Part shown: piece after piece, positions 1-8,151 of the stretch
Numbering within the stretch: the stretch's first letter is position 1
Layout: each line of letters opens with the position of its first letter
Source of the DNA: HGM10766 sp900757295
Lineage (GTDB): Bacteria > Bacillota_I > Bacilli_A > RF39 > UBA660
Length of the DNA stretch: 64,000 nt
Assembly: GCA_025992315.1 (NCBI GenBank)
Contig: DAJPHG010000001.1
Location: 248,001-312,000, forward strand
Direction: 5' to 3'
Program-made: the position numbers and the translations under genes
The notes under the pieces: generated by a model
Database searches by the model: none
What the model was told of the DNA's origin: nothing
The model's input: the letters and a program-made list of their open reading frames with translations, nothing else

Positions 1-3000
1 CCTTTTTCTAAGAAAATATTGCCTTTTGTATATGCACCTAGGCCGCCTGGTTTACTACTAGCATTTGCTCCTTGTGCTCCCCATAATTCAAAACGATAGT
101 TACCACGTATGGGTGCTGTAAATGTCTGATAGTCTCCGGTATAATTATAAGTATATTCTTCTTGAGAAAGTTGTTCTTTCTTGTAATGAATTAAATATGT
201 TGAAGTATCAGAATTTGGTTCTGTTACTGTTATTTTTATATCACCGGAAGATGCTATAATCATTCCTGTTCCTTCAATACTAATTTTAGCTTCTTTGTCA
301 TATGCTCCTGCTTTAACATCTAAATAAATCATATTTGGTGCAAGACTTACATTATACTCAAAAGTATTAGAATCAAAATTGGGTTCTAAAATCGGAACAA
401 CATCATCTTTTGATATTACAAAATCTAAATCAGCAAGTCTTGAAGTATGTTCGTTGTCTTCTAATTGTTTTCTTTTTACATTAACAATATAAGTTCTTGT
501 GTTTCCACTAGTACTTGTAACTATAAATTGAATAGTAGTAGTTTCATTATATTTAATTGCATAATGTCCAGATCCGGTTACCGTTGAACTCTCATCTGAG
601 ACAATGGCTTCAATATCTAATTCTCTTACTTCTTTATCAAGTATTAAATCATATTCATATTTAGTCGCTGAAAATGAAGGAGATAAAGTACCACTGCTAA
701 CTTTGATATCTTGTAAATAATTATTATCTGAATTTAGTGAATATGGAGTAATTTTTGCATAGCCATTTCCTTCTTGCCCAGTTTGAATTTCTTCACCACT
801 TGTTGTAGGTTGCCCAGTATATTCACCATCTGCAAGTACAACGTGTTTACCAGTGCCAGCTTGTTTTGTAAAACTTGGATTTGAGTCTTTTGTCTTCCAA
901 CTATATCCCATTCCATCTATCATTACTGTATTAGTAAACTTCTTCTTTGAATAGTGTGTTTCACTATCTGTATGAATTATATTATCTTCTGTTGAATCTT
1001 CTGATATTGAATTTACTCCTGGATGTCCTGATATGTATGAGCTTCCGCCACTACCTGCAGCTGTCATTGGGCCGCCATCGCCGCCGCCGCCTCCTCCGTA
1101 GTAGCCGCCGCCGCCTCCACCACCATATGATGAAGGACCGCCTTCGCCACCTGTACCAAAGGTTCCTGTTTTTCCGCTTTGATTATAACCATACATCCCT
1201 TTGCCGCCTTCTGTTTGTGTTGCTCCCGAGTTTAGAGTGTAACTCCAAGATCCACTGGCATAATATGGAACATCGTAAGAATATAATCCTCCGGCTGCTC
1301 CACCATAACTTTGGCCTGCCCAATCTTCTGCACCGCCGCCGCCAGCGGCTACCATTATACGACTTTTTAAAGAATTAAATTCATTCCAACTACCGTTAGT
1401 TAAACGAATATCTGTTGCTCCTCCTCCGGATAACCCACTAGATCTACCTAAACCTCCACCATTAAATGATGCTTCATGTGGCTTAGAATTACCAACATAA
1501 ATATATAAAATTTCATTTGCATTTAAAATTATATCTCCGCTTGTATATGCACCGTAACCACCTGATTTTCCTGAACTTGCTCCTTGTGCTCCCCATAATT
1601 CTATTTTATATTTCCCTCTTGTTGGTGCTGTAAACGTTTGATAGTCACCAATATATTCATATTCATAAGTTGGATTTGGTTTGCTTCCTTTTTCATAATG
1701 AATTGTATAAACAGTATCAGTACAATGAGGTTCAGAAACTCTAATTGTTACATCTCCTTCTTGAGTTACAATTAGATCATTTCCTTCAATTGTTACTGTA
1801 GCATGTTGATCAAATGCTACTGCATTTAAAGCAATTTCTAAGGCATTGTAATTTAAATCTATATAATAATTAGTTTCATTGCTATCAAATTCTGGTGTCA
1901 ATTCATGGATTTTTGCAGTTTCATTTATTAATTCTAATTCTGCAAGTTTAGTTGTATGCTCATTATCACTTAAATTTGCCCTTTTAACATTAACAGTATA
2001 TATTTTTAAATTTCCGCTTTCACTTGTTACAGCTAAATTTATTGTAGTTGTTGAACCAAATTTAATATCATAAGTTCCATTTCCAACTAATGTAGCATGT
2101 TCTTCGTTTGTTTCAGAGTTTATTTCTATGGTTTTATCATATGTGCCAATTGTTACATTATATTCATCTATTTTCGGATCAAATGTTGGTGTCATAGTTC
2201 CTTTATCAGTGGTAATACTTTTTAATGTATTATCAGTATATAATTCACGTAAAGAACTTATCATAGCAAAACCATTACCAGCATTACCAGTTTGAACGCT
2301 TGTATTATCCTGAGTAGGTTGATTTACTAATGATCCTTTTTCTGTAGTCCATTCATAGCCTGTTCCATCTATTATTTTTGTATTATTAAATATGTAACCA
2401 GTCCATGAATGTGATTGGTTATCAGTTGTATCAGTAACAGCTCCTGCGCTATTTACAGCAACGCAGCCATCATGTCCAGAAATGTAAGAACTTCCTCCTC
2501 CACCTCCAGAACAAATATTACTTCCGCCGCCGCCGTACCAGCCGCCGCCTCCACCTGAACCACCATCAGTACTAATACCTTGACCACCTAGGCCAAAGGT
2601 TCCCATACTAACAGCTGTTGTAGAAGCATTTATTGCATATCCACCTTTAATTTGGGTTCCACCTGTTCCATAATAGCCTGACGCACTACTTCCCATGTTA
2701 AGAGGATTATAACCAGTCAGTCCACCGGCAGGGCCACCGTCGCTTCTCCATCTTGATGAGCTTTCATAAGCAGCTCCGCCGCCACCGGCTGCTACCATTA
2801 TTCTTGAAGCTAAGGATTCTTTAACATTCCAGGTACCTTTAGATGTAGTAGGCACTGTTCTTATATCAGTTGCTCCACCACCAGCACGACCGTCTTTATC
2901 TTTTCCAGCTGGAACATTTCCTCCACCATTCCAACCTCCATATAAGTTTGTTGAGCTGCTGCTTGCTTGACCACCTACATAAATATATAATTTAGTTCCT

Positions 3001-3275
3001 TTTAATAAACTAATTTCTCCTTCTGTATATCCACCAAGGCCACCAAATAATGTAGAATCATAATCTCCACCTTGTGCTCCCCATAATTGGATACGATATC
3101 TTCCATTCATTGGAGCTATAAATTCTTGGTACTCTCCTGTATAAGAATATTTATATGTTTCTGCTGCAGCTTTTACTTTGCTTTCTCCCATGCTAAAAAG
3201 AGCAATAATTATAAGAATTATCATGCTGCTAAATTTAATACTATAAAATTGTTTTAAATTATGTACTCTTTTCAT
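1..3275 (-). CDS. Giant secreted Gly-rich / cadherin-like repeat protein (3' end beyond window)
   Basis: The reading frame is open from ATG 3275 (GGAG ribosome site 8 nt upstream) to the window edge, about 1091 codons without a stop. Residues 1-33 are a basic then hydrophobic signal peptide. Modules then alternate. Gly-rich module 1 is at roughly residues 40-310, two cadherin-like beta-sandwich domains follow (about 350-430 and 458-528), Gly-rich module 2 is at about 534-800, two more beta-sandwiches at about 850-1030, and a third Gly-rich module begins at about 1039 and is cut off. Each Gly-rich module starts with a YTGDYQTF-like strand, has LWGAQG, LYIYVG and GGGATDIR motifs and long GGGGG runs, and ends in an IDGxGYxW motif. 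These match the Pfam Gly_rich and cadherin-like families. A surface adhesin or matrix role is inference. The cell-wall anchor, if any, lies outside the window. The GGC-rich glycine codons make locally high GC in an AT-rich genome. Confidence 0.85.
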   Translation of the reverse strand, partial: MKRVHNLKQFYSIKFSSMIILIIIALFSMGESKVKAAAETYKYSYTGEYQEFIAPMNGRYRIQLWGAQGGDYDSTLFGGLGGYTEGEISLLKGTKLYIYVGGQASSSSTNLYGGWNGGGNVPAGKDKDGRAGGGATDIRTVPTTSKGTWNVKESLASRIMVAAGGGGAAYESSSRWRSDGGPAGGLTGYNPLNMGSSASGYYGTGGTQIKGGYAINASTTAVSMGTFGLGGQGISTDGGSGGGGGWYGGGGSNICSGGGGGSSYISGHDGCVAVNSAGAVTDTTDNQSHSWTGYIFNNTKIIDGTGYEWTTEKGSLVNQPTQDNTSVQTGNAGNGFAMISSLRELYTDNTLKSITTDKGTMTPTFDPKIDEYNVTIGTYDKTIEINSETNEEHATLVGNGTYDIKFGSTTTINLAVTSESGNLKIYTVNVKRANLSDNEHTTKLAELELINETAKIHELTPEFDSNETNYYIDLNYNALEIALNAVAFDQHATVTIEGNDLIVTQEGDVTIRVSEPHCTDTVYTIHYEKGSKPNPTYEYEYIGDYQTFTAPTRGKYKIELWGAQGASSGKSGGYGAYTSGDIILNANEILYIYVGNSKPHEASFNGGGLGRSSGLSGGGATDIRLTNGSWNEFNSLKSRIMVAAGGGGAEDWAGQSYGGAAGGLYSYDVPYYASGSWSYTLNSGATQTEGGKGMYGYNQSGKTGTFGTGGEGGPSSYGGGGGGGYYGGGGGGDGGPMTAAGSGGSSYISGHPGVNSISEDSTEDNIIHTDSETHYSKKKFTNTVMIDGMGYSWKTKDSNPSFTKQAGTGKHVVLADGEYTGQPTTSGEEIQTGQEGNGYAKITPYSLNSDNNYLQDIKVSSGTLSPSFSATKYEYDLILDKEVRELDIEAIVSDESSTVTGSGHYAIKYNETTTIQFIVTSTSGNTRTYIVNVKRKQLEDNEHTSRLADLDFVISKDDVVPILEPNFDSNTFEYNVSLAPNMIYLDVKAGAYDKEAKISIEGTGMIIASSGDIKITVTEPNSDTSTYLIHYKKEQLSQEEYTYNYTGDYQTFTAPIRGNYRFELWGAQGANASSKPGGLGAYTKGNIFLEK

Positions 3276-3332
3276 AATACATACTCCATATTATACATAA
3301 TAATTTTACAACAAAATATAGATTTTGTCATT

Positions 3333-3358
3333 AAAAAAGAACAGAGACAACTCTATTC
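3333..3358 (-). terminator. Intrinsic terminator after the small membrane protein
   Basis: On the minus strand an AGAG/CTCT stem flanked by GAA/TTC runs straight into a run of T. It follows the stop codon of the 145-residue gene by a few bases. Confidence 0.6.
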
Positions 3359-3366
3359 CATTAAAT

Positions 3367-3804
3367 TTATTTACTATTAAATCCACAATCTAATTCAGCT
3401 TTAATTGTATAATCAGTTTTTCCATATGGAGATTTAGGATAAATAATTACTTTTGTATTAGTTTTATTGCATTTTTCATCTGTTTTAGTATTTTTAAATT
3501 CACTGATTTTTTCTTTAAATTCGCCATTTTTGTATCTGCCTAAATTGTCTAAATCTACTTTTATTCCTATATCAGTAAACTTTGATAGTAAATTAGTTCT
3601 TTCATCAGATGATGTACCTACTTGTTCGTAATAGAAGTCTTCATAAAATTCACGACCCATCTCAACTAATGAAGCGTCCAATTTCTTTTCATTTGATTGA
3701 TTCTTATTCATGAAAAATAATACTGTTGCTGTGCCAATGACAACTATTGCTGCTATGGCAATTACGACTTTTTTATTAAGCTTTTTAGATGTCTGTTTTT
3801 CCAT
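3367..3804 (-). CDS. Small membrane-anchored extracytoplasmic protein, unknown function
   Basis: 145 residues. A Lys-rich N-terminus (KKLNKK) is followed by one hydrophobic segment at about residues 13-32 and a charged remainder, so this is probably a single-pass protein with an outside C-terminal domain. Two cysteines near the C-terminus (in DEKCNKT and LDCGF) could form a disulfide. I do not recognise a family. It has its own ribosome site (GGAGCGAA) and terminator, so it is a monocistron between the surface protein and the divergent TetR operon. Confidence 0.7.
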   Translation of the reverse strand: MEKQTSKKLNKKVVIAIAAIVVIGTATVLFFMNKNQSNEKKLDASLVEMGREFYEDFYYEQVGTSSDERTNLLSKFTDIGIKVDLDNLGRYKNGEFKEKISEFKNTKTDEKCNKTNTKVIIYPKSPYGKTDYTIKAELDCGFNSK

Positions 3805-3899
3805 TTTTAATTCGCTCCTTTATATTCTATAAATTTAGTATATCATTTTTTAAGTAAAATTAAAAGAAATTATTTCAATATATAGTTAATAAAAAATTG

Positions 3900-3928
3900 T
3901 TGACATTTGCATAACTTTGTCATATAGT
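3900..3928 (+). promoter_or_regulatory. Sigma-A-type promoter of the TetR/YhgE operon
   Basis: TTGACA at 3900-3905 and TATAGT at 3923-3928 are separated by exactly 17 bp, 45 bp before the TetR start. This is a near-consensus vegetative promoter. Confidence 0.85.
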
Positions 3929-3955
3929 ATACTGGTATACCGAATTGGTATATAC
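3926..3955 (+). promoter_or_regulatory. Candidate TetR operator: three overlapping GTATA palindromes
   Basis: AGTATACT (3926-3933), GGTATACC (3934-3941) and GGTATATAC (3947-3955) are tandem near-palindromes that begin inside the -10 box and cover the start of transcription. This is the expected place for autorepression by the adjacent TetR-family protein. The link to that protein is inferred from position. Confidence 0.55.
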
Positions 3956-3972
3956 GGAAAGAGGGAGTAAAT

Positions 3973-4536
3973 GTGGATAAAAAACAGATTATAATTAATT
4001 CAGCTAGAGAATTATTTTCTAGATATGGTTTTAAGAAAGTATCTATGGAGGAAATAGCAAAAAAAGCTTCTGTTACTAAAAGAACTATATATCATTATTT
4101 TAAAGATAAAGAAGCATTGTTTAGTTATTTTGTTAAAGAAGAACTTGATAAAGTTAAAATCATTTTAGAAAATAACAACAATAATAATTTCTCAAGTAGA
4201 ATTATTGATGATTTAAAAGAAATATTAACATTACGTACTAATAGTTCATTAATATCAACACTGATTAGAGATAATAATGCCAATTTTAATTCTTGTCCTG
4301 ATTTTTTAAGTTTGTATGAACAAGAAATTGTGAATTACTTAGAAGAAAAGATTAAAAATGAAATTAATTTAGGTAATATTAAAAATTGTAATCCGCATTT
4401 AACAGCATTTATTCTTTATAAAATTTTCTATGCTGTAATGATTGAATATGACAAAGAAATTGATGAAGAAGATTTTATAAGAAATGTAAATATGATACTA
4501 AATGAAGGCTTATTAATTAAGGGAGGTTTAAAATAA
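3973..4536 (+). CDS. TetR/AcrR-family transcriptional regulator
   Basis: 187 residues. The N-terminal tetra-helical DNA-binding domain is at about residues 4-53, with the typical ARELFSRYGFKKVSMEEIA helix-turn-helix and TKRTIYHYFKDKEALF. The C-terminal half is the variable ligand/dimer domain. The start is GTG 3973: the overlapping ATG at 3971 opens a frame that stops within 8 codons, and GAGGGAG sits 5 nt before the GTG. The last base of its TAA is the first base of the YhgE/Pip ATG, so the two genes are translationally coupled. It probably represses its own operon through the palindromes at the promoter. The ligand is unknown. Confidence 0.9.
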   Translation: MDKKQIIINSARELFSRYGFKKVSMEEIAKKASVTKRTIYHYFKDKEALFSYFVKEELDKVKIILENNNNNNFSSRIIDDLKEILTLRTNSSLISTLIRDNNANFNSCPDFLSLYEQEIVNYLEEKIKNEINLGNIKNCNPHLTAFILYKIFYAVMIEYDKEIDEEDFIRNVNMILNEGLLIKGGLK

Positions 4537-6545
4537 TGAAAAACAATTCAAAACAAAGTAAAATATTTCATTATGTAATTATAGCAGCAGTGCTTATTAT
4601 ACCTTTTATGTATAGTTTCTTTTATCTAAAAGCTTACTGGAATCCATATGGCAAAGGTAACATTGATAATTTACCAATTGCTATTGTTAATTTAGATGAA
4701 GGTAGTCGAGGAAAAGAAATTATAAATGGTATTAAAGAAAAAAATACTTTAAAATTAAGTATAACTAATAGCGAAAAAGCAGATAGTGGCTTAAATGATG
4801 GTACTTATTATGCAGTTATTACTATCCCAAAAGATTTTAGTGATAGTATTAATAGTGTTTCTACTACCGAAAAAAAACATCCAACTATTACTTATTCGCC
4901 AAATCAAAAATCTAATTATTTAGCAAGTCAAATAATAGATAAAGTTGTAACAACTGTAGAAGCAAATTTAGATAATACAATCAATTCTAACATTGTAAAT
5001 ACTTTAAGCAATAGTTTGACTGAAATTCCAGATCAATTAGATACAATTAATTCTGGTTTTGATAAATTAAGTGATGGAACAAGTGCTTTATATAGCGGAA
5101 GTAATACACTAGTTAATGGTACTAATACTTTAGCTAGTAGTTATCAACAATTTGATGATGGCATAAATAGTGTTAAAAATGGTAGTAACGATTTAAATAA
5201 TGGTATTAATCAATTGAATAGTGGTATAAATGAACTTGCTACTAAAACTGAAGAATTTAATAAATTAAGTTCAATGATTCCTACTTTAACTAGTAGTGTA
5301 GAAAACTTAAAAAATGGTAGTGATGATTTTACAACAAATATGAATTCATATGTTGATAGTGTTAATAGTTTATTGCCTTTAGTAAAAGTTGGTGCTCAAA
5401 GTGTTATAACTTCATATGAAACTGCTTGTAATAACGCTGGTATTGATCCAAACGCTGAGCAAGTTGAAGGAAGTCCATTATACGAAAGTTGGAAATCTTA
5501 TCAAGGTGCTAAGAAAGCACTATTAAGTTTAAATACTTTAGAACAAGGGGGTAATAGTTTAAAAGAAGGTAGCGCTAAAATAAATAATGGTTTAAATACT
5601 TTAAATACTTCTGTAACTCCATTAAATACTTTACCTTATAAAATTACTCAATTGACTAACGGTGTATCTCAATTACAAGCAGGATCTAATAAGTTAGTTA
5701 GTGGATCTAATACTTTAAACAATGGTATTAGTACTTTAGCTAATAGTTCTGTAGATGTTAAAAATGGTATTATCTCAATTAGCAATGGTAATGTTACTTT
5801 AAATAATGGTATTAAAACATTAAATAATAGCGTATATAGTGCTAAAAATGAATTAAGTACAAAAGTGAATGATAGTAAAGAACAAATTAGTAAAGTTAAT
5901 AATTTAACAGATTACAGTAAAAAACCAGTAACTGTTGATAAAAAGGTAGTTAATGAAATATCTTCTTACGGAACAGCATTCTCACCATTCTTTATATCTA
6001 TAGCATTATGGGTTGGATGTTTAATGATGTATATTATTTTCTATTTTGATAAAGAAGATCGTTTCCCTAAATTATCTGCATCTAATAAAAATAGATATCA
6101 ACGTAGTTTATATTATCATGGATTAGCTAGTTTAGCAGGTTTAATATTAGGTATACTACTTATGACATTACTAGACTTTAGCATTACAAATTACTTCTTA
6201 TATTTCATAAGTATAATTTTAATAGCTAACTTATTCATAGCTATAATAGAATTCTTAATTATGCAATTTAAAGATATAGGAAAATTTATTGCTCTTATTC
6301 TATTAGTGTTACAACTTGCTGCAGCAGGTGGTACGTTCCCAATTGAAACAGTAACTAAAGGATTTAGATTTTTAAATGGAATGTTACCAATGACTTACAC
6401 TGTTAAGTTATTAAGAGAATCTTTGGTTACTATAGAATCTAGTTTACTTACTAAGAATTTAGTAATTGTTATATGTATTTTACTAGGATTTGTTATATTG
6501 AATCTAATTAGTAATGTTTATCATATGAAAAAAGATAATAAATAA
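4536..6545 (+). CDS. YhgE/Pip-family membrane protein
   Basis: 669 residues. One N-terminal transmembrane helix (about 12-31) is followed by a YWNPYGK...IAIVNLDEGS segment typical of the YhgE/Pip N-terminal domain. A long extracytoplasmic region carries many heptad-like repeats of the LxxGxxxLxxG type (for example LSDGTSALYSGSNTLVNGT). The C-terminal part has about five membrane helices from residue 478 on. Family members include the phage infection protein of lactococci and type VII secretion-associated proteins, and others resemble ABC-2-type export permeases. Pairing with a TetR repressor is common for this family and suggests inducible export or envelope stress. GGGAGG at 4521-4526 is the ribosome site. 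Confidence 0.85.
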   Translation: MKNNSKQSKIFHYVIIAAVLIIPFMYSFFYLKAYWNPYGKGNIDNLPIAIVNLDEGSRGKEIINGIKEKNTLKLSITNSEKADSGLNDGTYYAVITIPKDFSDSINSVSTTEKKHPTITYSPNQKSNYLASQIIDKVVTTVEANLDNTINSNIVNTLSNSLTEIPDQLDTINSGFDKLSDGTSALYSGSNTLVNGTNTLASSYQQFDDGINSVKNGSNDLNNGINQLNSGINELATKTEEFNKLSSMIPTLTSSVENLKNGSDDFTTNMNSYVDSVNSLLPLVKVGAQSVITSYETACNNAGIDPNAEQVEGSPLYESWKSYQGAKKALLSLNTLEQGGNSLKEGSAKINNGLNTLNTSVTPLNTLPYKITQLTNGVSQLQAGSNKLVSGSNTLNNGISTLANSSVDVKNGIISISNGNVTLNNGIKTLNNSVYSAKNELSTKVNDSKEQISKVNNLTDYSKKPVTVDKKVVNEISSYGTAFSPFFISIALWVGCLMMYIIFYFDKEDRFPKLSASNKNRYQRSLYYHGLASLAGLILGILLMTLLDFSITNYFLYFISIILIANLFIAIIEFLIMQFKDIGKFIALILLVLQLAAAGGTFPIETVTKGFRFLNGMLPMTYTVKLLRESLVTIESSLLTKNLVIVICILLGFVILNLISNVYHMKKDNK

Positions 6546-6557
6546 TAAAATTAAAAG

Positions 6558-6588
6558 AACAGCATTAAATAAAAATGTTGTTTTTTTA
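6558..6588 (+). terminator. Terminator of the TetR/YhgE operon
   Basis: AACAGCATT pairs with AATGTTGTT (one wobble) and is followed by seven T, 13 bp after the YhgE stop. Confidence 0.75.
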
Positions 6589-6592
6589 TACA

Positions 6593-6616
6593 TAAAAAAA
6601 GTAGTTTTTCAACTAC
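6593..6616 (-). terminator. Terminator of the rpsF-ssb-rpsR operon
   Basis: On the minus strand GTAGTT-GAAA-AACTAC is followed by seven T. It lies just after the rpsR stop, back to back with the YhgE terminator. Confidence 0.85.
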
Positions 6617-6622
6617 ATTTTA

Positions 6623-6844
6623 TTATTTTACATATGGTATTAATGCCATAAATCTTGCATATTTAATTTGTTTAGCAATATGTCTTTGATGTTTTGCACA
6701 AGCACCAGTACGACGACGTGATTCTATTTTTCCTTTTTCACTAATATATTTAGAAACAATATTTACGTCTTTAAAATCTACTGATTTTCCTGCACACATT
6801 TGACATATTCTTTTTTTCTTACGTCCACGACGAATTTCTGCCAT
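6623..6844 (-). CDS. rpsR: 30S ribosomal protein S18
   Basis: 73 residues, the normal length of S18. The basic N-terminus is followed by CQMC (a CxxC pair found in some S18 proteins), then the conserved DVNIVSKYISEKGKI and ArgArgArgThrGly segments and a basic C-terminal helix ending MALIPYV. S18 binds 16S rRNA as a dimer with S6 in the platform of the small subunit. It is the last gene of rpsF-ssb-rpsR, with a 15-nt gap from ssb and its own terminator. Confidence 0.97.
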   Translation of the reverse strand: MAEIRRGRKKKRICQMCAGKSVDFKDVNIVSKYISEKGKIESRRRTGACAKHQRHIAKQIKYARFMALIPYVK

Positions 6845-6859
6845 TATTTAGTTCCTCCT

Positions 6860-7315
6860 TTAAAATGGTAAGTCATCTTCACTTAAAACAACTTCTTGGC
6901 CAAAATCTTTAAAAGGATCTTCACTAATATCAGTTGTTGTTATATCAGAGCTTACGTTATCATTCATATTAGATTGGAAATCACTAGAAGAAACACTACC
7001 TTTAGGGCTTAAAAAAGTCACATTATCAGCAATTACTTCAGTTACATATCTTTTTGATCCATCTTGTGCATCATAACTTCTTGTTTGGATACGGCCTTCA
7101 ACAGCTACTTGTGTACCTTTAGTACAATATTTTGCTATGTTTTCAGCTTGTTTTCTCCATGCAACGCAATTAATAAAATCTGCTTCTCTTTCACCATTTT
7201 GGTTAGTAAAAGGTCTATTAACAGCTAAAGAAAATGATGTTGTTGATGTACCATTACTAATAGTTCTTAGTTCTGGGTCTCTAGTTAATCTTCCAATTAA
7301 AATAACTTTATTCAT
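6860..7315 (-). CDS. ssb: Single-stranded DNA-binding protein
   Basis: 151 residues. The OB fold occupies about residues 1-105 (MNKVILIGRLTRDPELR at the start, FINCVAWRKQAENIAKY in the middle). A flexible acidic linker follows, ending in DDLPF, the C-terminal tip that recruits DNA repair and replication partners. It is in its conserved position between rpsF and rpsR, so it is probably co-regulated with the ribosomal proteins through the leader upstream of rpsF. Confidence 0.97.
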   Translation of the reverse strand: MNKVILIGRLTRDPELRTISNGTSTTSFSLAVNRPFTNQNGEREADFINCVAWRKQAENIAKYCTKGTQVAVEGRIQTRSYDAQDGSKRYVTEVIADNVTFLSPKGSVSSSDFQSNMNDNVSSDITTTDISEDPFKDFGQEVVLSEDDLPF

Positions 7316-7324
7316 AAATAAATT

Positions 7325-7621
7325 TTACTCCTCATCTAATTTAATAATTAAATGTCTTAAAATATTTTCATCAAGTAATGATTTACGATCAAATTCTTTA
7401 ATTGCATCATGACTTGCTTCAACAGTCATATCAAAATAATAACCATTGATTTCTTTTTTTATTGGATAAGCTAATTTTTTTTCGCCCATTTCCTTAAAAT
7501 CTAGTACTTTGGCATTCATATCAGTTAATATTGCTTGAAAATTCTTTGCAGTTTCTGATACTTTTTCACTTTCAATTGTAGCTTTAACAATAAACATGAT
7601 TTCATATTTTTCCATTGTCAC
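7325..7621 (-). CDS. rpsF: 30S ribosomal protein S6
   Basis: 98 residues, typical S6: it starts YEIMFIVKATIES, contains KEMGEKKLAYPIKKEINGYYF and ends LRHLIIKLDEE. S6 binds S18 on the platform of the 30S subunit. A strong ribosome site (AAGGAGGTG) precedes the start and is itself inside a predicted leader structure that could hide it. Confidence 0.97.
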   Translation of the reverse strand: MTMEKYEIMFIVKATIESEKVSETAKNFQAILTDMNAKVLDFKEMGEKKLAYPIKKEINGYYFDMTVEASHDAIKEFDRKSLLDENILRHLIIKLDEE

Positions 7622-7626
7622 TACAC

Positions 7627-7672
7627 CTCCTTATGGTCTTTATCGGCTTCAAAAATAAAATGAAGCAAGGAG
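7627..7672 (-). ncRNA. S6:S18-type autoregulatory leader of rpsF
   Basis: In the minus-strand transcript CTCCTT (7672-7667) is complementary to AAGGAG (7632-7627), so the outer helix would cover the rpsF ribosome site. Inside it a GCTTCA/TGAAGC hairpin (7666-7661 with 7651-7646) is followed directly by a CCG. A CCG next to a helix near the rpsF start is the hallmark of the S6:S18 complex binding motif known from many bacteria. The structure was folded by eye. Confidence 0.65.
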
Positions 7673-7693
7673 TAAATTAATACTCGCAAGCGT

Positions 7694-7723
7694 ATTATAC
7701 CACAATACATTTATATTTAGCAA
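7694..7723 (-). promoter_or_regulatory. Promoter of rpsF-ssb-rpsR
   Basis: Minus-strand TTGCTA (7723-7718), 18-bp spacer, TATAAT (7699-7694) with a TGG extension. It lies just upstream of the leader. Confidence 0.7.
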
Positions 7724-7739
7724 ATTTATTTTTTATGTT

Positions 7740-7918
7740 TTAATTTGTATTAATTTTATATTTTTATTCTTAATTTTAACTTTTAAACGCATTTAATGAG
7801 ATTTAGAACAGATCTTAATAAATCTATGGAGTTTCTATATATAATTTTTAATATACAAATAATGAAGCATTACTTTTAGCAATACTTTTGCAATATTTAA
7901 AATGCATTGATTATGTAT
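7740..7918. other. AT-rich intergenic stretch, nothing recognised
   Basis: About 180 bp of very AT-rich DNA between the rpsF promoter and the small RHH gene. No ORF with a ribosome site and no clear hairpin was seen. A TATAAT at 7919-7924 could be the -10 of the RHH gene, but no convincing -35 is at the right distance. Confidence 0.5.
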
Positions 7919-7948
7919 TATAATTTAGTAGTAAGGTGGTAGAGTAAT

Positions 7949-8140
7949 ATGGCATTTAGATTAATCGAATCTAAAAATGAAACTGAAAATAAAACTGTAC
8001 GTTTCCCAGTTGATGTTATAAATAGTATTGAAGAAGCTATTTCTGGAAAAAACATTACATTTTCTAAATTTGTTATATCTGCATGTAGATATGCATTAGA
8101 AAATTTAGAAGAAACTGAAAAACCCACTAGCAAAGTTTAG
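7949..8140 (+). CDS. Small ribbon-helix-helix (Arc/CopG-like) DNA-binding protein
   Basis: 63 residues. ENKTVRFPVDVINSIEEAI then NITFSKFVISACRYALENL fits the beta-strand, helix, helix pattern of ribbon-helix-helix regulators. The strand residues (TVRFP) would contact DNA in a dimer. A purine-rich AAGGTGG ribosome site precedes the ATG and an intrinsic terminator overlaps the stop codon. No toxin gene is adjacent, so an antitoxin role is not supported. It may be a stand-alone small regulator. It converges on sigH. Confidence 0.75.
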   Translation: MAFRLIESKNETENKTVRFPVDVINSIEEAISGKNITFSKFVISACRYALENLEETEKPTSKV

Positions 8141-8151
8141 TAGGTTTTTTT
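8121..8151 (+). terminator. Terminator of the RHH gene, overlapping its stop codon
   Basis: AACCCACTA pairs with TAGTAGGTT with one mismatch, followed by seven T. The hairpin includes the last codons of the gene and reaches into the 3' end of the convergent sigma factor gene. Confidence 0.75.

Noticed and set aside
947..1378. A 143-codon plus-strand ORF rich in His, Arg and Leu
   Set aside because: It is the complement of the Gly-rich coding sequence of the giant minus-strand gene. Its composition is explained by the opposite-strand Gly codons, and no ribosome site is present.
7918..8133. A minus-strand ORF opposite the RHH gene
   Set aside because: The plus-strand frame has a ribosome site, a recognisable ribbon-helix-helix pattern and a terminator. 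The minus frame has none of these.
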